A DNA stretch of 64,000 nt from Inhella proteolytica (GCF_016093275.1 NZ_JAEDAK010000005.1:188001-252000), one strand, 5' to 3'; positions 46,664 to 56,428 are shown, counted from the stretch's first letter. Notes: generated from the letters alone by a model not told the origin. A program made the numbers and translations.

Positions 46664-48226
46664 TCAGGGCCACCCCGCTACCGGCATCTCGCGCGGCGCG
46701 CTGAGCTGGTGCTCGGCCTTCAGCACCTGGCTCTGGCCCGGGCCCAGGGTCAGGCGCCACAGATGCACGCCGTCCAGCTCGCGCCAGCGCGCCAGCGCGG
46801 TGGGCGGTTCGAAGCGGCTTTGCACCTTGATGTCGGCATGCTGGCTGTGCGGCGCGGCTTCCACCACCTGCACGGCCAGGCCGCGGTCGGCGCGGTTTTC
46901 CAGCACATAGCGGCGCTGCAGGGTGATCTGCTTGCGCGGGCCGATGAAGCCGGCGTCGCTGCCGGCGCGCTGCTCGGGCTCCACGCGCACGCGCAGGCGC
47001 TCCTCGGGGCCGAAGAAGAGTTGCTGCTCGGCTTCGTCGTTCAGGGCGAAGTGGTCCTGGCCGACCGGGCGACCATCGCGCAGCAGCAACAGGCGACCGG
47101 GCGGGAAGAAGCCCTGCGGGCGCGCGAAGCTGGCGCGCACGAAGGCCTGCGCGCTCTGGCGCGGCTGCACCTGAACCAGCCATTGCGCCGGCCAGCGCAG
47201 CTGTTCCAGCGTGAAGCTGCGCGATTCGTTGTCGGCGGCGAGGCTGACGCGGCCGGGCAGGGTGAATTGCAGGTCGATGTCGGTTTGCTCGGCCACCACT
47301 TCGAAGTGGTCCTCCTTGGCGCGACTGCCGCTCAGTGCCATCGCCTGCGGGGCGGCCGCTGGGGCCGGCGCGGCCATCGCGCGGGACATGGCTATGCCTT
47401 GGGGCGGTTCGAGCACGCTGAGCACCCAGGGCTGCGGGTCGGGCAGGCCGGCCTGGCGCTGCGGCTGGCGGGTGCTCAGCACCAGCTGGATGTCGCGCCA
47501 GGCCTCGCCGGTGGATTGGCGCACCTCGGCATGGCGTTCGAAGGCGATCTCGCCCCTGTCGGCCAGCAGATCGGCCTGGTAGCGCGGCGCCCAGCTGGCC
47601 TGGGACGTCTGGTAGCTCAGGCTGAGTTCGCCGTCGCGCGCGGCGCTCAGGCGCACCGTGGCGCGCAGCCAATGCGGCACGCGCTGCGCCTCCTGGTCGC
47701 GCTGGGCGCGCAGGGGCTTGAGGTCGCGGTCCAGGTCCTCGACCTTGCGCTGCAGCGCGGCCTGCTGCTTCAAAGCCTCGCTGCCCTGGCGGCGCAGGTG
47801 TTCGGCCATGGCCGCCTGGGGACCGGCGGGCGCCTTGGCCTCGCCCTGGCCGGCGCCGCGCAGGTAGTGCAGCACCAGGTCCAGTCCGCCCTTGTCGGCC
47901 AGCAGCGCGGCGCGCTGTTCCTCCAGCGTGCGGATGCGTGCGTCCAGTCCCGGGTTGGCGCTGCATTCGGGGGCGCGTTCGCGCGGCAGGTTCTCCACGC
48001 GCAGATCGCCCACGCGCAGGCCGGTGCTGCCCTGGGCGCGCAAGGTCTCGGTCTGCACGCCGGCGGGCAGGCAATCCCACACGAACTCCTGCGCGCCGGC
48101 CTTGACGGCGGCCACGCGCGTCAGCTCCGCGCCGCCGGGGTAGACCAGGGCCTGCACCAGGCGCCCCTGGGCGCTCGCGTGGCTGGCCAGCATCAGGGCC
48201 AGGATGCCCAAACCGAGTGGCTTCAT
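46664..48226 (-). CDS. DUF4139 domain-containing exported protein
   Basis: This 520-residue protein has a signal peptide (MLASHASAQ), an N-terminal DUF4140-like region ([17 protein letters not shown]), a coiled coil around residues 95-190, and a C-terminal DUF4139 domain ([43 protein letters not shown]). The family is widespread and has no settled function; it is probably periplasmic or at the surface. The second of two close ATGs is chosen because GGAGG lies seven bases before it. It is divergent from queC. Confidence 0.87.
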   Translation of the reverse strand: MKPLGLGILALMLASHASAQGRLVQALVYPGGAELTRVAAVKAGAQEFVWDCLPAGVQTETLRAQGSTGLRVGDLRVENLPRERAPECSANPGLDARIRTLEEQRAALLADKGGLDLVLHYLRGAGQGEAKAPAGPQAAMAEHLRRQGSEALKQQAALQRKVEDLDRDLKPLRAQRDQEAQRVPHWLRATVRLSAARDGELSLSYQTSQASWAPRYQADLLADRGEIAFERHAEVRQSTGEAWRDIQLVLSTRQPQRQAGLPDPQPWVLSVLEPPQGIAMSRAMAAPAPAAAPQAMALSGSRAKEDHFEVVAEQTDIDLQFTLPGRVSLAADNESRSFTLEQLRWPAQWLVQVQPRQSAQAFVRASFARPQGFFPPGRLLLLRDGRPVGQDHFALNDEAEQQLFFGPEERLRVRVEPEQRAGSDAGFIGPRKQITLQRRYVLENRADRGLAVQVVEAAPHSQHADIKVQSRFEPPTALARWRELDGVHLWRLTLGPGQSQVLKAEHQLSAPREMPVAGWP

Positions 48227-48276
48227 CGTCATTCCTCCAATGGGCGGCGATCTTGGCACGCTGGCAAACTGGCGCG

Positions 48277-48984
48277 ATGCACACCGACCCCCGCACCGCC
48301 CTGGTGCTGTTCTCCGGCGGCCAGGATTCCACCGTCTGCCTGGCCTGGGCCCTGAGCCGCTTCGCGCGCGTTGAAACCATCGGCTTCGACTACCGCCAGC
48401 GCCATCGCATCGAGCTGGATTGCCGCCTGACCGTGCGCGCCGAGATCGCCCGCCAGTTCCCGCAATGGGCGCCGCGCCTGGGCGAGGACCATTTGCTCGA
48501 CCTGGCCTTGCTTGGCCAGCTCAGCGACACGGCACTGACGAGCGAGCGCGCCATCGAGCTGCAGGCCAACGGCCTGCCCAACACCTTCGTGCCCGGCCGC
48601 AACCTGCTCTTCCTGACCCTGGCCGGCACCGTGGCCTACCGGCGCAGTGCTTCGGTGCTGGTGGGCGGGATGTGCGAGACCGACTACTCCGGCTACCCCG
48701 ACTGCCGCGACAACACCTTGAAGGCCCAGCAGCTGGCGCTCTCGCTCGGCCTGGCCACGCCGATGACGGTCGAGACCCCGCTGATGTTCCTGACCAAGGC
48801 CGACACCTGGGCCTTGAGCGAGCAGCTGGGCGGTGCGGCGCTGAACGAGCTGATCCGCGAGCACACCCACACTTGCTACCTGGGCGAGCGCGGCCCGCGC
48901 CACGAATGGGGTTATGGCTGCGGCCACTGCCCGGCCTGCGAGCTGCGCGCCGCCGGACACGCCGCCTACCAGCAGGGCGTGTGA
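48277..48984 (+). CDS. queC: 7-cyano-7-deazaguanine synthase
   Basis: QueC converts the QueE product to 7-cyano-7-deazaguanine (preQ0) using ATP and ammonia. The 235-residue protein shows the PP-loop [26 protein letters not shown], and the zinc cysteines in TCYLGER and [11 protein letters not shown]. It belongs to queuosine synthesis with queE and folE in this window. It heads a plus-strand run with the LemA-like gene, whose start overlaps its stop by one base. Confidence 0.95.
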   Translation: MHTDPRTALVLFSGGQDSTVCLAWALSRFARVETIGFDYRQRHRIELDCRLTVRAEIARQFPQWAPRLGEDHLLDLALLGQLSDTALTSERAIELQANGLPNTFVPGRNLLFLTLAGTVAYRRSASVLVGGMCETDYSGYPDCRDNTLKAQQLALSLGLATPMTVETPLMFLTKADTWALSEQLGGAALNELIREHTHTCYLGERGPRHEWGYGCGHCPACELRAAGHAAYQQGV

Positions 48985-49517
48985 TGGAGATTGCCGCCTG
49001 GATCCTGGGCGCGGTGCTGCTGCTCTGGGGCATCGGCGCCTACAACCGCCTGATGCGCCTGCGCAATGCCATCAGCTCTTCCTGGGCGCAGCTGGAAGCG
49101 CCGCTGGCCGAGCTGGCCCGCCTGGGCCTGCGCCTGGCCGAGTTGGGGCCGATCTGGCTGCCGCAGGAGGCCGCCGCCTTCGACACCCTGCGCACGCACA
49201 GCCACGATTTGCAGAACGCCGTGCAGCTGGTGAAGGCGCGGCCCTACGCGGCTGAACCGGTGGCTCAGCTCGCCGTCACCCAGGCCCTGCAGGCCGCCGC
49301 GCTGCAGCGCGTGCAGGCTCTGATCGAGCACCATGTGCACGACGAAGACGCCGAGCGCGACGAGCTGATCGCCGGCCTGAAGCTGGCGCGCCAGCAGCGC
49401 GAGTTCGGCAAGCAGCTCTTCAACACCCGCGTCGATCTCTTCAACGAGGCCGTGGCCCCGCTGCCCACGCGCGTGCTGGCCGGCCTGTACGGCTTTCATG
49501 ACGCCGGGAAGTTCTGA
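48984..49517 (+). CDS. LemA-family-like membrane protein
   Basis: The 177-residue protein starts with a membrane helix followed by YNRLMRLRNAISSSWAQLEAPL, the LemA entry motif. It ends with FNTRVDLFNEAVAPLPTRVLAGLYGFHDAGKF, the usual LemA close. Between them the conserved RRxDLIPNL segment is altered (LAELARLGLRLAELG), so it is a divergent member. It lies between queC and a small conserved gene with overlapping codons. Function is unknown. Confidence 0.82.
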   Translation: MEIAAWILGAVLLLWGIGAYNRLMRLRNAISSSWAQLEAPLAELARLGLRLAELGPIWLPQEAAAFDTLRTHSHDLQNAVQLVKARPYAAEPVAQLAVTQALQAAALQRVQALIEHHVHDEDAERDELIAGLKLARQQREFGKQLFNTRVDLFNEAVAPLPTRVLAGLYGFHDAGKF

Positions 49518-49753
49518 TGCCCATGAACGATCCCAGCGGCTTTGACTGGCGCCAGGCCAAGGACGGCAGCCTGCAGGTCTTCCACCACGGCCGCCTGGCC
49601 AGCACCCTGCGCGGCCCCAAGGCCGCGGCGCTGCTGGAAGACCTGGCCGGCTGTGACGAGGAGGCCGCCCAGCAGCTGCTGGCGCGGGTGACGGGCAACT
49701 ACAAGCGCGGCAACGAAAGCCTGGCGGCCGCTCACCCGCGCAATCAGCGCTGA
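49517..49753 (+). CDS. Small conserved hypothetical protein
   Basis: This 78-residue acidic-basic mixed protein has no signal or membrane segment. The start overlaps the LemA-like stop (TGATG); a second ATG two codons later is also possible. FDWRQAKDGSLQVFHHGR and ARVTGNYKRGNE are its recognisable stretches; the latter hints at nucleic-acid binding but is too short to assign. Its coupling supports it as a real gene. Confidence 0.72.
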   Translation: MPMNDPSGFDWRQAKDGSLQVFHHGRLASTLRGPKAAALLEDLAGCDEEAAQQLLARVTGNYKRGNESLAAAHPRNQR

Positions 49754-49757
49754 GAGA

Positions 49758-50174
49758 TCAGCTGCAGACGATCGCCCCGGTGGCGATGAGCTCCTCGAAC
49801 AATCGCTCCAGCGTGCTGCCGTTCAGCTCGAAGGGATCAAGCCGGGTGGTCGGCGCGTACTTCAGCACCAGGGCCGGGTTCAGGCGTGCCAGGTTGACCT
49901 GGCCCATGCTCCAGCCGGCAAAGCGGCGCTCGGTGATTTCGCTGTAGGCCAGCAGCGTCACCTCGCGGTGGCGCGGGTCGCGCACGATGGTGTTGTAAAG
50001 CCCGTTCACGGCGCTGCGGCCGCCTTCGAGCACCTGCACGAACCAGTCGTCGGCGTGGCAGAGCAGGCCGGTCACGCCCAGGGGCACGTTGTGCGCGCGG
50101 CTCTGGCGCAGGATGGTGGCCAGCTCGGCCTCGCTGGCCTGGGTGCGGCTGGCGTAGATCAGTCGGACGAGCAT
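49758..50174 (-). CDS. BLUF-domain blue-light sensor protein
   Basis: This 138-residue protein is almost entirely a BLUF domain, which senses blue light through FAD. The key residues are visible: Y7 in RLIYASRT, N29, Q47 in WFVQVLEGG, and W88/M90 in FAGWSMG. A 45-residue C-terminal cap follows with no effector domain, so it would signal by protein contact. It lies three bases after folE and is probably in its operon. Targets are unknown. Confidence 0.94.
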   Translation of the reverse strand: MLVRLIYASRTQASEAELATILRQSRAHNVPLGVTGLLCHADDWFVQVLEGGRSAVNGLYNTIVRDPRHREVTLLAYSEITERRFAGWSMGQVNLARLNPALVLKYAPTTRLDPFELNGSTLERLFEELIATGAIVCS

Positions 50175-50177
50175 GGC

Positions 50178-50894
50178 TTACCCCTTGTTCGAAAGCAGCG
50201 AGAGGAACTCGCGGCGCAGGTTCGGGTCCTTCAGGAAGGCGCCGCGCATCACGCTGTTGACCATCTTGGAGTCGCTGTCCTTGACGCCGCGCCAGTGCAT
50301 GCAGAAGTGGTCGGCCTCCATCACGATGCCCAGCCCATCGGGCTGCACGCGTTCCTGCAGTTCGTTGGCCAGCATGGTCACGGCCTCTTCCTGGATCTGC
50401 GGGCGGCTCATGATCCAGTCGGTCAGGCGCACGTACTTGGACAGGCCGATCAGGTTGGAGTGCTCGTTCGGCAGCAGGCCGATCCACACCCGGCCCAGGA
50501 TGGGGCAGAGGTGGTGCGAGCAGGCGCTGCGCACCTTGATGGGGCCGACGATCATCAGCTCGTTCAGGCGCTCGACGTTGGGGAACTCGGTGACGGCCGG
50601 GGCGTGCTTGTAGCGGCCGGCGAACACCTCGCGCACGAACATCTTGGCCACGCGCTTGGCGGTGTCCTGGGTGTTGTGGTCGCTCTCGGTGTCGATCACC
50701 AGCGCCTTCAGCACCTCCTGCAGCTTGGCCTGCACCTCGGCCTGCAGCTCGTCGAGCTCGCCGGGCTGGATGAAGTCGGCGATGTTGTCGTTGGCGTGGT
50801 GGCGGCAGCCGGCAGACACCAGCCGGTAGCGGATGCGTTCGCTGGCCGGGGCGTCGGCGTCGGGTGCGGCCGGCGGCTGGGTGGAGGTATTCAT
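50178..50894 (-). CDS. folE: GTP cyclohydrolase I
   Basis: FolE makes 7,8-dihydroneopterin triphosphate from GTP, the entry to folate and to queuosine. The 238-residue protein has the zinc ligands in ACSHHLCPILGRVWIGLLP and the C-terminal VMEADHFCMHWRGVKD. QDTAKRVAKMF and NLIGLSKYVRL are also typical. About 30 disordered residues precede the core. It is followed by the BLUF gene. A second folE copy linked to light-responsive genes is known in some proteobacteria, so this may be the stress paralogue. Confidence 0.95.
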   Translation of the reverse strand: MNTSTQPPAAPDADAPASERIRYRLVSAGCRHHANDNIADFIQPGELDELQAEVQAKLQEVLKALVIDTESDHNTQDTAKRVAKMFVREVFAGRYKHAPAVTEFPNVERLNELMIVGPIKVRSACSHHLCPILGRVWIGLLPNEHSNLIGLSKYVRLTDWIMSRPQIQEEAVTMLANELQERVQPDGLGIVMEADHFCMHWRGVKDSDSKMVNSVMRGAFLKDPNLRREFLSLLSNKG

Positions 50895-50960
50895 GCCGAC
50901 CATTGTGGCGGCGCGCCGGCTTGACGGTGCGCAAGGCGCCCAGGCACCCGGCGACGCAGC

Positions 50961-51560
50961 ATGGGCTTTATGGACACCCGCCGCATTGCCCTGGTGCAGG
51001 GCCACCCTGATGGGACGCAGCACCACCTCTGCCACCGCCTGGCCGCCGCCTACGCCGCCGGGGCCGCGGCCGCCGGCCATGAGCTGCGCACCATCGACGT
51101 CAGCGCGCTCGACTTCCCCCTGCTGCGTCGCGCCGAGGACTGGAAGGACGGCGCGCTGCCGCCCGGCCTGGAGGGTGCGCGCGACACCCTGCTCTGGTGC
51201 AACCACCTGGTGCTGATGTTCCCGCTCTGGCTGGGCGACATGCCGGCCCTGCTGAAGGGCTTTCTGGAACAGCTGGCGCGGCCCGGCATCGCCTTCCACA
51301 AGAACGTGGCCAACCCGCTCACGGCCAAGGCCCTGGGCGGGCGCTCGGCGCGCATCGTCGTCACCATGGGCATGCCGGCTCTGGTGTACCGCTTCGTGTT
51401 CCGCGCCCACAGCGTCAAGTCCCTGGAGCGCAACATCCTCGGCTTCGTGGGCATCGCCCCGGTGCGCGAGACCCTGATCGGTGGCGTGGAGCAGCTTGGC
51501 GAGGCCGGCGTGGCCGATTGGGTGGCCAAGATGGAGCGCCTGGGCGGCAATGCCGAATAG
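50961..51560 (+). CDS. NAD(P)H dehydrogenase (quinone)/flavodoxin-fold protein
   Basis: This 199-residue protein has a flavodoxin-like fold of the NQO/modulator-of-drug-activity group: VQGHPDGTQHHL for the flavin phosphate, and NHLVLMFPLWLGDMPALLKGF for the isoalloxazine site. It probably reduces quinones by two electrons to avoid radicals. The ATG three codons further on is another possible start. It lies 21 bp before rsmB and may be co-transcribed with it. Confidence 0.87.
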   Translation: MGFMDTRRIALVQGHPDGTQHHLCHRLAAAYAAGAAAAGHELRTIDVSALDFPLLRRAEDWKDGALPPGLEGARDTLLWCNHLVLMFPLWLGDMPALLKGFLEQLARPGIAFHKNVANPLTAKALGGRSARIVVTMGMPALVYRFVFRAHSVKSLERNILGFVGIAPVRETLIGGVEQLGEAGVADWVAKMERLGGNAE

Positions 51561-51581
51561 GCCCCTCCCTACACTGGCGCG

Positions 51582-52889
51582 ATGCAAGCCGCGCCCCTGC
51601 ACCAGCTCCTGCTCGAAACCGCCCGCGCCCTGGCCGCGCTGAAGGCCGGGCGCAGCCTGACCGAGGCGCTGGACGCCTGCCCCGACCCCCTGCGTGCCGG
51701 CACCCAGGCCCTGGCCTTTGCCGCCGTGCGCGCTCACGCCCGCGTGGGGGCGCTGGTGCGCCACATGCTGCCGCGCCCGCCCCAGCCGGTGGTGGAAGGC
51801 CTGCTGCGCGCGGCGCTCACCCAACTGCTGCCCGGCGCCGAGGCCTACCCCGCGCACACCCTGGTGAACCAGGCCGTGCAGGCCTGCAAGCGCGCCGTGC
51901 CGGGCCAGGCGGCGCTGGTCAATGCCGTGCTGCGGCGCTTCCAGCGCGAGCAGGGCGCGCTGCTCGATCGCGTGGCCAGCCAGCCCGAGGTGCAGCACGA
52001 GCATCCGCAATGGTGGATTGCCACCTTGAAGCGCGACTGGCCCGAGCACTGGCAGGCCCTGCTGCAGGCCGCCCAGCAGCCGCCGCCGCTGGCGCTGCGC
52101 GTCAACCGCCGCCAGGGCGATGCCGCCGCCTATGCGCAGCGCCTGACGGACGCCGGCCTGCAGTCCCGCCCCCTGAGTGCGCTGACCCCCGATGGCCTGG
52201 TGGTCGAACCGCCCTGCCCGGTGCAGCGCCTTCCCGGCTTTGCCGAGGGCGCCGCCTCGGTGCAGGACGGTGCCGCCCAGCTGGCCGCCCCCCTGCTGTT
52301 GGATGGCGCCGGCAGCCTGCCGCCCCTGCCTGCCGGCGCGCGCGTGCTGGACGCCTGCGCGGCGCCCGGCGGCAAGACCGCCCATCTGCTGGAACTGGCG
52401 GAACTGGACCTGCTGGCCCTGGACGCCGACGCGCAGCGCCTGCGCAAGGTCGACGCCACCCTCAAGCGCCTGGGCCTGCAGGCCCGCACCCAGGCCGCCG
52501 ATGCGCGCCAGGTGCCGAAGTGGTGGGACGGCCAGCCCTTCGACGCCATCCTGCTCGACGCCCCCTGCTCGGCCTCCGGCATCAACCGCCGCCACCCCGA
52601 TGTGCGCTGGCTGCGCCGCGAGAGCGACGTCGCAGCCCTGGCCCAGACGCAAGGCCAGCTGCTGGACGCGCTCTGGCCCCTGCTCAAACCCGGTGGCCGC
52701 CTGCTCTACGCCACCTGTTCGCTGTTCAAGACCGAGGGTGAACACCAGATAGCGGCCTTTTTGCAACGCCAGCCGCAGGCGCGGCGCTTGGATCTGCCCG
52801 GCCGCACCGGCCACCTGCTGGGCCTGCCGGACAATGCCTGGGCCGTCCCCAGTGACGGCTTTTTCTACGCCCTGCTCCTGCGCAGCTGA
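51582..52889 (+). CDS. rsmB: 16S rRNA (cytosine967-C5)-methyltransferase
   Basis: The 435-residue RsmB has an N-terminal NusB-like RNA-binding domain (residues 1-140) and a methyltransferase domain. Motif I is DACAAPGGKTAHLLEL, motif IV LLDAPCSASGINRRHPD, and motif VI YATCSLFKTEGE with the catalytic cysteine. It methylates C967 of 16S rRNA. The order rsmB, DUF4390, ntrY-like, ntrX-like is common in Burkholderiales. Confidence 0.96.
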   Translation: MQAAPLHQLLLETARALAALKAGRSLTEALDACPDPLRAGTQALAFAAVRAHARVGALVRHMLPRPPQPVVEGLLRAALTQLLPGAEAYPAHTLVNQAVQACKRAVPGQAALVNAVLRRFQREQGALLDRVASQPEVQHEHPQWWIATLKRDWPEHWQALLQAAQQPPPLALRVNRRQGDAAAYAQRLTDAGLQSRPLSALTPDGLVVEPPCPVQRLPGFAEGAASVQDGAAQLAAPLLLDGAGSLPPLPAGARVLDACAAPGGKTAHLLELAELDLLALDADAQRLRKVDATLKRLGLQARTQAADARQVPKWWDGQPFDAILLDAPCSASGINRRHPDVRWLRRESDVAALAQTQGQLLDALWPLLKPGGRLLYATCSLFKTEGEHQIAAFLQRQPQARRLDLPGRTGHLLGLPDNAWAVPSDGFFYALLLRS

Positions 52890-52913
52890 CTCCCCCGCTT
52901 CCGCCCCGCCGAC

Positions 52914-53474
52914 GTGCCCCTGCGCGCCCTGGTTACCGTTGTCCTGATGCTGCTCCTGCCCGCCCTGGCCTGGGCGCAGGCGAGCGCCAGCCTGGATCAG
53001 CTGCAGCTCAGCCGCGCCGAAGACGGCCTGCGCCTGGCGTACAGCGTGCGCCTGGAACTGCCGCGCGCCGCCGAGGACGCCCTGCACAAGGGCGTGCCGC
53101 TGTACTTCGTGGCCGAGGCCCGCGTGGCGCGCAAGCGCTGGTACTGGCGCGACGCCACGCTGGCCCGCGCCGAGCGCCAGTGGCGCCTGAGCTACCAGGC
53201 GCTCACGCGCCAGTACCGGCTCTCCACCGGCGGCCTGCACCAGAGCTACGAAACCCTCAGCGAGGCCCTGACCGCCCTGCGCCGCGCCAGCGCCTGGGCG
53301 ATCGAGCTGCGCGAGGAACCTGACCCCGGCGCCAGCTACCTGCTGAGCTTCAGCCTGCGGCTGGACACCCGCCAGCTGCCTGCGCCCTTGCAGATCGGCC
53401 TGGGCAGCGAGGCGGAATGGGGCGTGCGCAGCGAGCGCCCGGTGCACCCGGCGGAGCTGGGTCTGGCCTCATGA
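52914..53474 (+). CDS. DUF4390 family exported protein
   Basis: This 186-residue protein has a signal peptide (LPALAWAQ) and the DUF4390 beta-rich domain. Typical phrases are LRLAYSVRLELP, PLYFVAEARV, WYWRDATLARAERQWRLSY, and TRQYRLSTGGLHQSYETL. The start is a GTG directly before the signal. The stop overlaps the histidine kinase start (ATGA). The family is almost always beside the NtrY-like kinase in this group and may be its periplasmic partner, but this is unproven. Confidence 0.92.
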   Translation: MPLRALVTVVLMLLLPALAWAQASASLDQLQLSRAEDGLRLAYSVRLELPRAAEDALHKGVPLYFVAEARVARKRWYWRDATLARAERQWRLSYQALTRQYRLSTGGLHQSYETLSEALTALRRASAWAIELREEPDPGASYLLSFSLRLDTRQLPAPLQIGLGSEAEWGVRSERPVHPAELGLAS

Positions 53475-55711
53475 CGGAGGTGCAGGGTTCCAGCCGGCTC
53501 GGGCGCTGGGCCTGGACGCTGAGCCTGCTGACCGTGGCGGCCGCCAGCGGCGTGCTGGCCTACCTGCTCTCCATCGGTGCCACCACGCCCAGCGGTTTCA
53601 TCGAGCGGCACCAGGCCTGGCTGTACTGGCTGAACCTGGGCGTTGGCGCCCTGCTCGGCTTGGTGGCCCTGGGCGCGGCGCTGCGCCTGGTCTGGCGGGT
53701 GCGGCGTGGCCGCTTCGGCGGCCACCTGCTTGGCCGCCTGGCCCTGGTGTTCGCCGCCGTGGCGGTCGGGCCGGGGGCGCTGATCTATGCGGTGTCCTAT
53801 TCCTTCGTGAACCGCTCCATCGAAAGCCTGTTCGACGTGCGCCTGGCCAGCGCGCTGGAAGCCGGCCTCGACCTGGGCCGCGCCACGTTGGACGCCCAGG
53901 TGCAGGACCTGAGCCAGCTCGCCCGCCAGGGCGCGCGCCGCCTGGCTGAGCCCGGCGGCGCGGCCGCCACGTTGGCGCTGGCGCGCCTGCGCGAGCAATG
54001 GGACGCCCAGCGCGTGGCCCTGCTGAACGCGCGCGGCGAAGTGGTGGACGAGGCCACGCCGCCCGAGGCCTCGCTGGCGCGCGAGCGCCTGCCCGCCAGC
54101 CTGCTGCGTCAGGCCACCGAGCGCGGCCTGGTGGCGCGCCTGGAAGGCCTGGACGACGAGGCCGCCGCGCTGCGCGGCGAGGCCCTGATCCGCGTGCTGG
54201 TGCGCATGCCGGCCACGCTCAGCCTGGTGGACGCCGACCGCTACCTGCTGGTCGAGCGTCGCCCGCCCAAGGCGGTGATCCGCAACGCCCTGGCGGTGCA
54301 GGAGGCGAATGTGGAGTACCAGCGCCGCGGCCTGGAGCGTGAGGGCCTGCGCAAGATGTACCTGGGCACCCTGACTCTGGTGCTGGTGCTGGCGGTGTTC
54401 GTGGCCATGCTGCTGGCCATCCAGCTGGGCAACCACCTTGCCAAGCCCCTGCTGCTGCTGGCCGACGGCATGCGCCAGGTGGCCGCCGGCGATCTGGGCC
54501 GCAAGCCGGTGCTCGGTTCGCGTGACGAACTGGGCGGCCTGACGCGCGCCTTCGCCGACATGACCGACCAGCTCGGCGCCGCCCGGGCCGAGGCCGAGCG
54601 CAGCGTGCGCGCGCTGGATGCCGCGCGCGGCGAGCTGCAGACCATCCTGGACAACCTGACCGCCGGCGTTATCGTGTTCGACCGCCAGCACCGCGTGCTG
54701 CGCGCCAACCCGGGCGCCGCCGCCATCCTGGAGCACGAGCTGCCCGAGCACGAAGCCCTGCCCGAGGATCTGCAGGCCCTGGACGAGCAGCTCTGGCCGC
54801 GCTTTGCCGGCCTGGCCGACGACGACGAAGACTTCTGGCAGGCCACGCTGGAGCTGCGCCTGCGCGCCGCCGCCCTGCCCATCACCCTGCTGCTGCGCGG
54901 CGCCCAACTGCCCCAGGGCGACTGGCTGCTGGTGTTCGACGACATCTCCGAGGTCGTCTCCGCCCAGCGCAGCGCCGCCTGGGGCGAGGTGGCGCGGCGC
55001 GTGGCGCACGAGATCAAGAACCCGCTCACGCCCATCCAGCTCTCGGCCGAGCGCCTGCAGCACAAGCTGGAGGCCAAGCTGAGCGAGGAGAGCGACCGCG
55101 CCATGCTGGCGCGCGCCGTGGCCACCATCGTCAACCAGGTGCAGGCGATGAAGCAGCTGGTCAACGAGTTCCGCGACTACGCGCGCCTGCCCGCCGCCCA
55201 GCTCGCCCCGCTGAATCTGAACGGCCTGATTCGCGAGGTGATGGGCCTGTACCCCGATGCGGTCGAGTCCGGCCGCCTGGTGGCGGAGCTCGAAACCGGC
55301 CTGCCGGCGCTGATGGGCGACGCCTCCCAACTGCGCCAGGTCATCCACAACCTGGTGCAAAACGCCCTCGACGCGGTGAGTGAACGCCCGGATGGGCGCG
55401 TCGTTGTAAATACGAAACAATTGCGCCATGACGATGGTTCGGTGCGCGCTTTGCGTCTAAGCCTGAGCGACAACGGCCCCGGCTTTGCCGAGCAGGTTCT
55501 GACCCGCGCCTTCGAACCCTATGTGACAACAAAGAGCAAAGGCACGGGCCTGGGCCTGGCGGTGGTCAAGAAGATCGCTGACGAGCACGGAGCCCGCATC
55601 CGATTGAGCAATCTCGCTTCCGCTTCCAACGATCCCGGCGGCCCGCCCCAGGGCGCTGTGGTTTCCCTGACCTTCGCCAACCTGGCCGGCGGCAACGCCG
55701 CAGCCGGCTGA
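53471..55711 (+). CDS. NtrY-like membrane histidine kinase
   Basis: This 746-residue sensor kinase has membrane helices near residues 15-38, 55-78, 95-118 and 300-325, with a periplasmic domain between. Then come HAMP, a PAS domain (TILDNLTAGVIVFDRQHRVL), and a kinase core. The phosphorylated histidine lies in VAHEIKNPLTPIQLSAERL. N box is VIHNLVQNALDAV, with DNGPGF and GTGLGLAVVKKI. It resembles NtrY, which tunes nitrogen, redox or envelope responses. It is coupled to DUF4390 and followed at seven bases by the response regulator. Confidence 0.94.
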   Translation: MTEVQGSSRLGRWAWTLSLLTVAAASGVLAYLLSIGATTPSGFIERHQAWLYWLNLGVGALLGLVALGAALRLVWRVRRGRFGGHLLGRLALVFAAVAVGPGALIYAVSYSFVNRSIESLFDVRLASALEAGLDLGRATLDAQVQDLSQLARQGARRLAEPGGAAATLALARLREQWDAQRVALLNARGEVVDEATPPEASLARERLPASLLRQATERGLVARLEGLDDEAAALRGEALIRVLVRMPATLSLVDADRYLLVERRPPKAVIRNALAVQEANVEYQRRGLEREGLRKMYLGTLTLVLVLAVFVAMLLAIQLGNHLAKPLLLLADGMRQVAAGDLGRKPVLGSRDELGGLTRAFADMTDQLGAARAEAERSVRALDAARGELQTILDNLTAGVIVFDRQHRVLRANPGAAAILEHELPEHEALPEDLQALDEQLWPRFAGLADDDEDFWQATLELRLRAAALPITLLLRGAQLPQGDWLLVFDDISEVVSAQRSAAWGEVARRVAHEIKNPLTPIQLSAERLQHKLEAKLSEESDRAMLARAVATIVNQVQAMKQLVNEFRDYARLPAAQLAPLNLNGLIREVMGLYPDAVESGRLVAELETGLPALMGDASQLRQVIHNLVQNALDAVSERPDGRVVVNTKQLRHDDGSVRALRLSLSDNGPGFAEQVLTRAFEPYVTTKSKGTGLGLAVVKKIADEHGARIRLSNLASASNDPGGPPQGAVVSLTFANLAGGNAAAG

Positions 55712-55718
55712 TTCCTGC

Positions 55719-56414
55719 ATGGCCACCATTCTTGTTGTTGACGATGAACTGGGCATTCGCGGCCTGCTGTCGGAGATCCTCTCCGATGAAGGCCACACCG
55801 TCGAACTGGCGGAGAACGCGGCCGCGGCGCGCGCGGCGCGCGAGCGACTGCGGCCCGATCTGATCCTGCTCGACATCTGGATGCCCGACGTCGACGGCAT
55901 CACCCTGCTGAAGGAATGGAGCGGCGCCGGCCTGCTGACCATGCCCGTCATCATGATGAGCGGGCACGGCACCATCGACACGGCGGTCGAAGCCACTAAG
56001 CATGGCGCCATCGCCTTCCTGGAAAAGCCCATCACGCTGCAGAAGCTGCTGCGCGCGGTGGAGCAGGCGCTGGCCCGCAACGCGCCGCGCCCGCCTGCGC
56101 CGCCGCCCATGCCCAGCTGGGCCCGCGGTACCGACACCGTCTTCGCCGCCCCCATGCCGGCCCTGGCGCCGCTCAGCAGCCATGTCGGCCTGAGCGCGCA
56201 CAGCGGCCCGGCGCCCGAGCAGCTCTTCCACCTCGACCGCCCGCTGCGCGAGGCGCGCGACGCCTTCGAGAAGAGCTACTTCGAGTTCCATCTGGCCAAG
56301 GAAAACGGCTCGATGACCCGGGTGGCCGAGAAGACCGGGCTGGAGCGCACCCACCTGTACCGCAAGCTCAAGCAGCTGGGTGTGGACATCAGCCGCAACA
56401 AGCGCACGGCCTGA
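55719..56414 (+). CDS. NtrX-like response regulator without AAA+ domain
   Basis: This 231-residue protein has a receiver domain (residues 1-120: VVDDELGIRG, phospho-aspartate in LLDIWMPDVDG, K in FLEKPI), a flexible proline-rich linker (about 125-175), and a C-terminal Fis-type helix-turn-helix (MTRVAEKTGLERTHLYRKLKQLG). The sigma-54-activating AAA+ domain of full-length NtrX is absent, so it cannot open sigma-54 promoters itself. It is the partner of the NtrY-like kinase. Confidence 0.93.
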   Translation: MATILVVDDELGIRGLLSEILSDEGHTVELAENAAAARAARERLRPDLILLDIWMPDVDGITLLKEWSGAGLLTMPVIMMSGHGTIDTAVEATKHGAIAFLEKPITLQKLLRAVEQALARNAPRPPAPPPMPSWARGTDTVFAAPMPALAPLSSHVGLSAHSGPAPEQLFHLDRPLREARDAFEKSYFEFHLAKENGSMTRVAEKTGLERTHLYRKLKQLGVDISRNKRTA

Positions 56415-56428
56415 TTCTGAAAAAGCTG

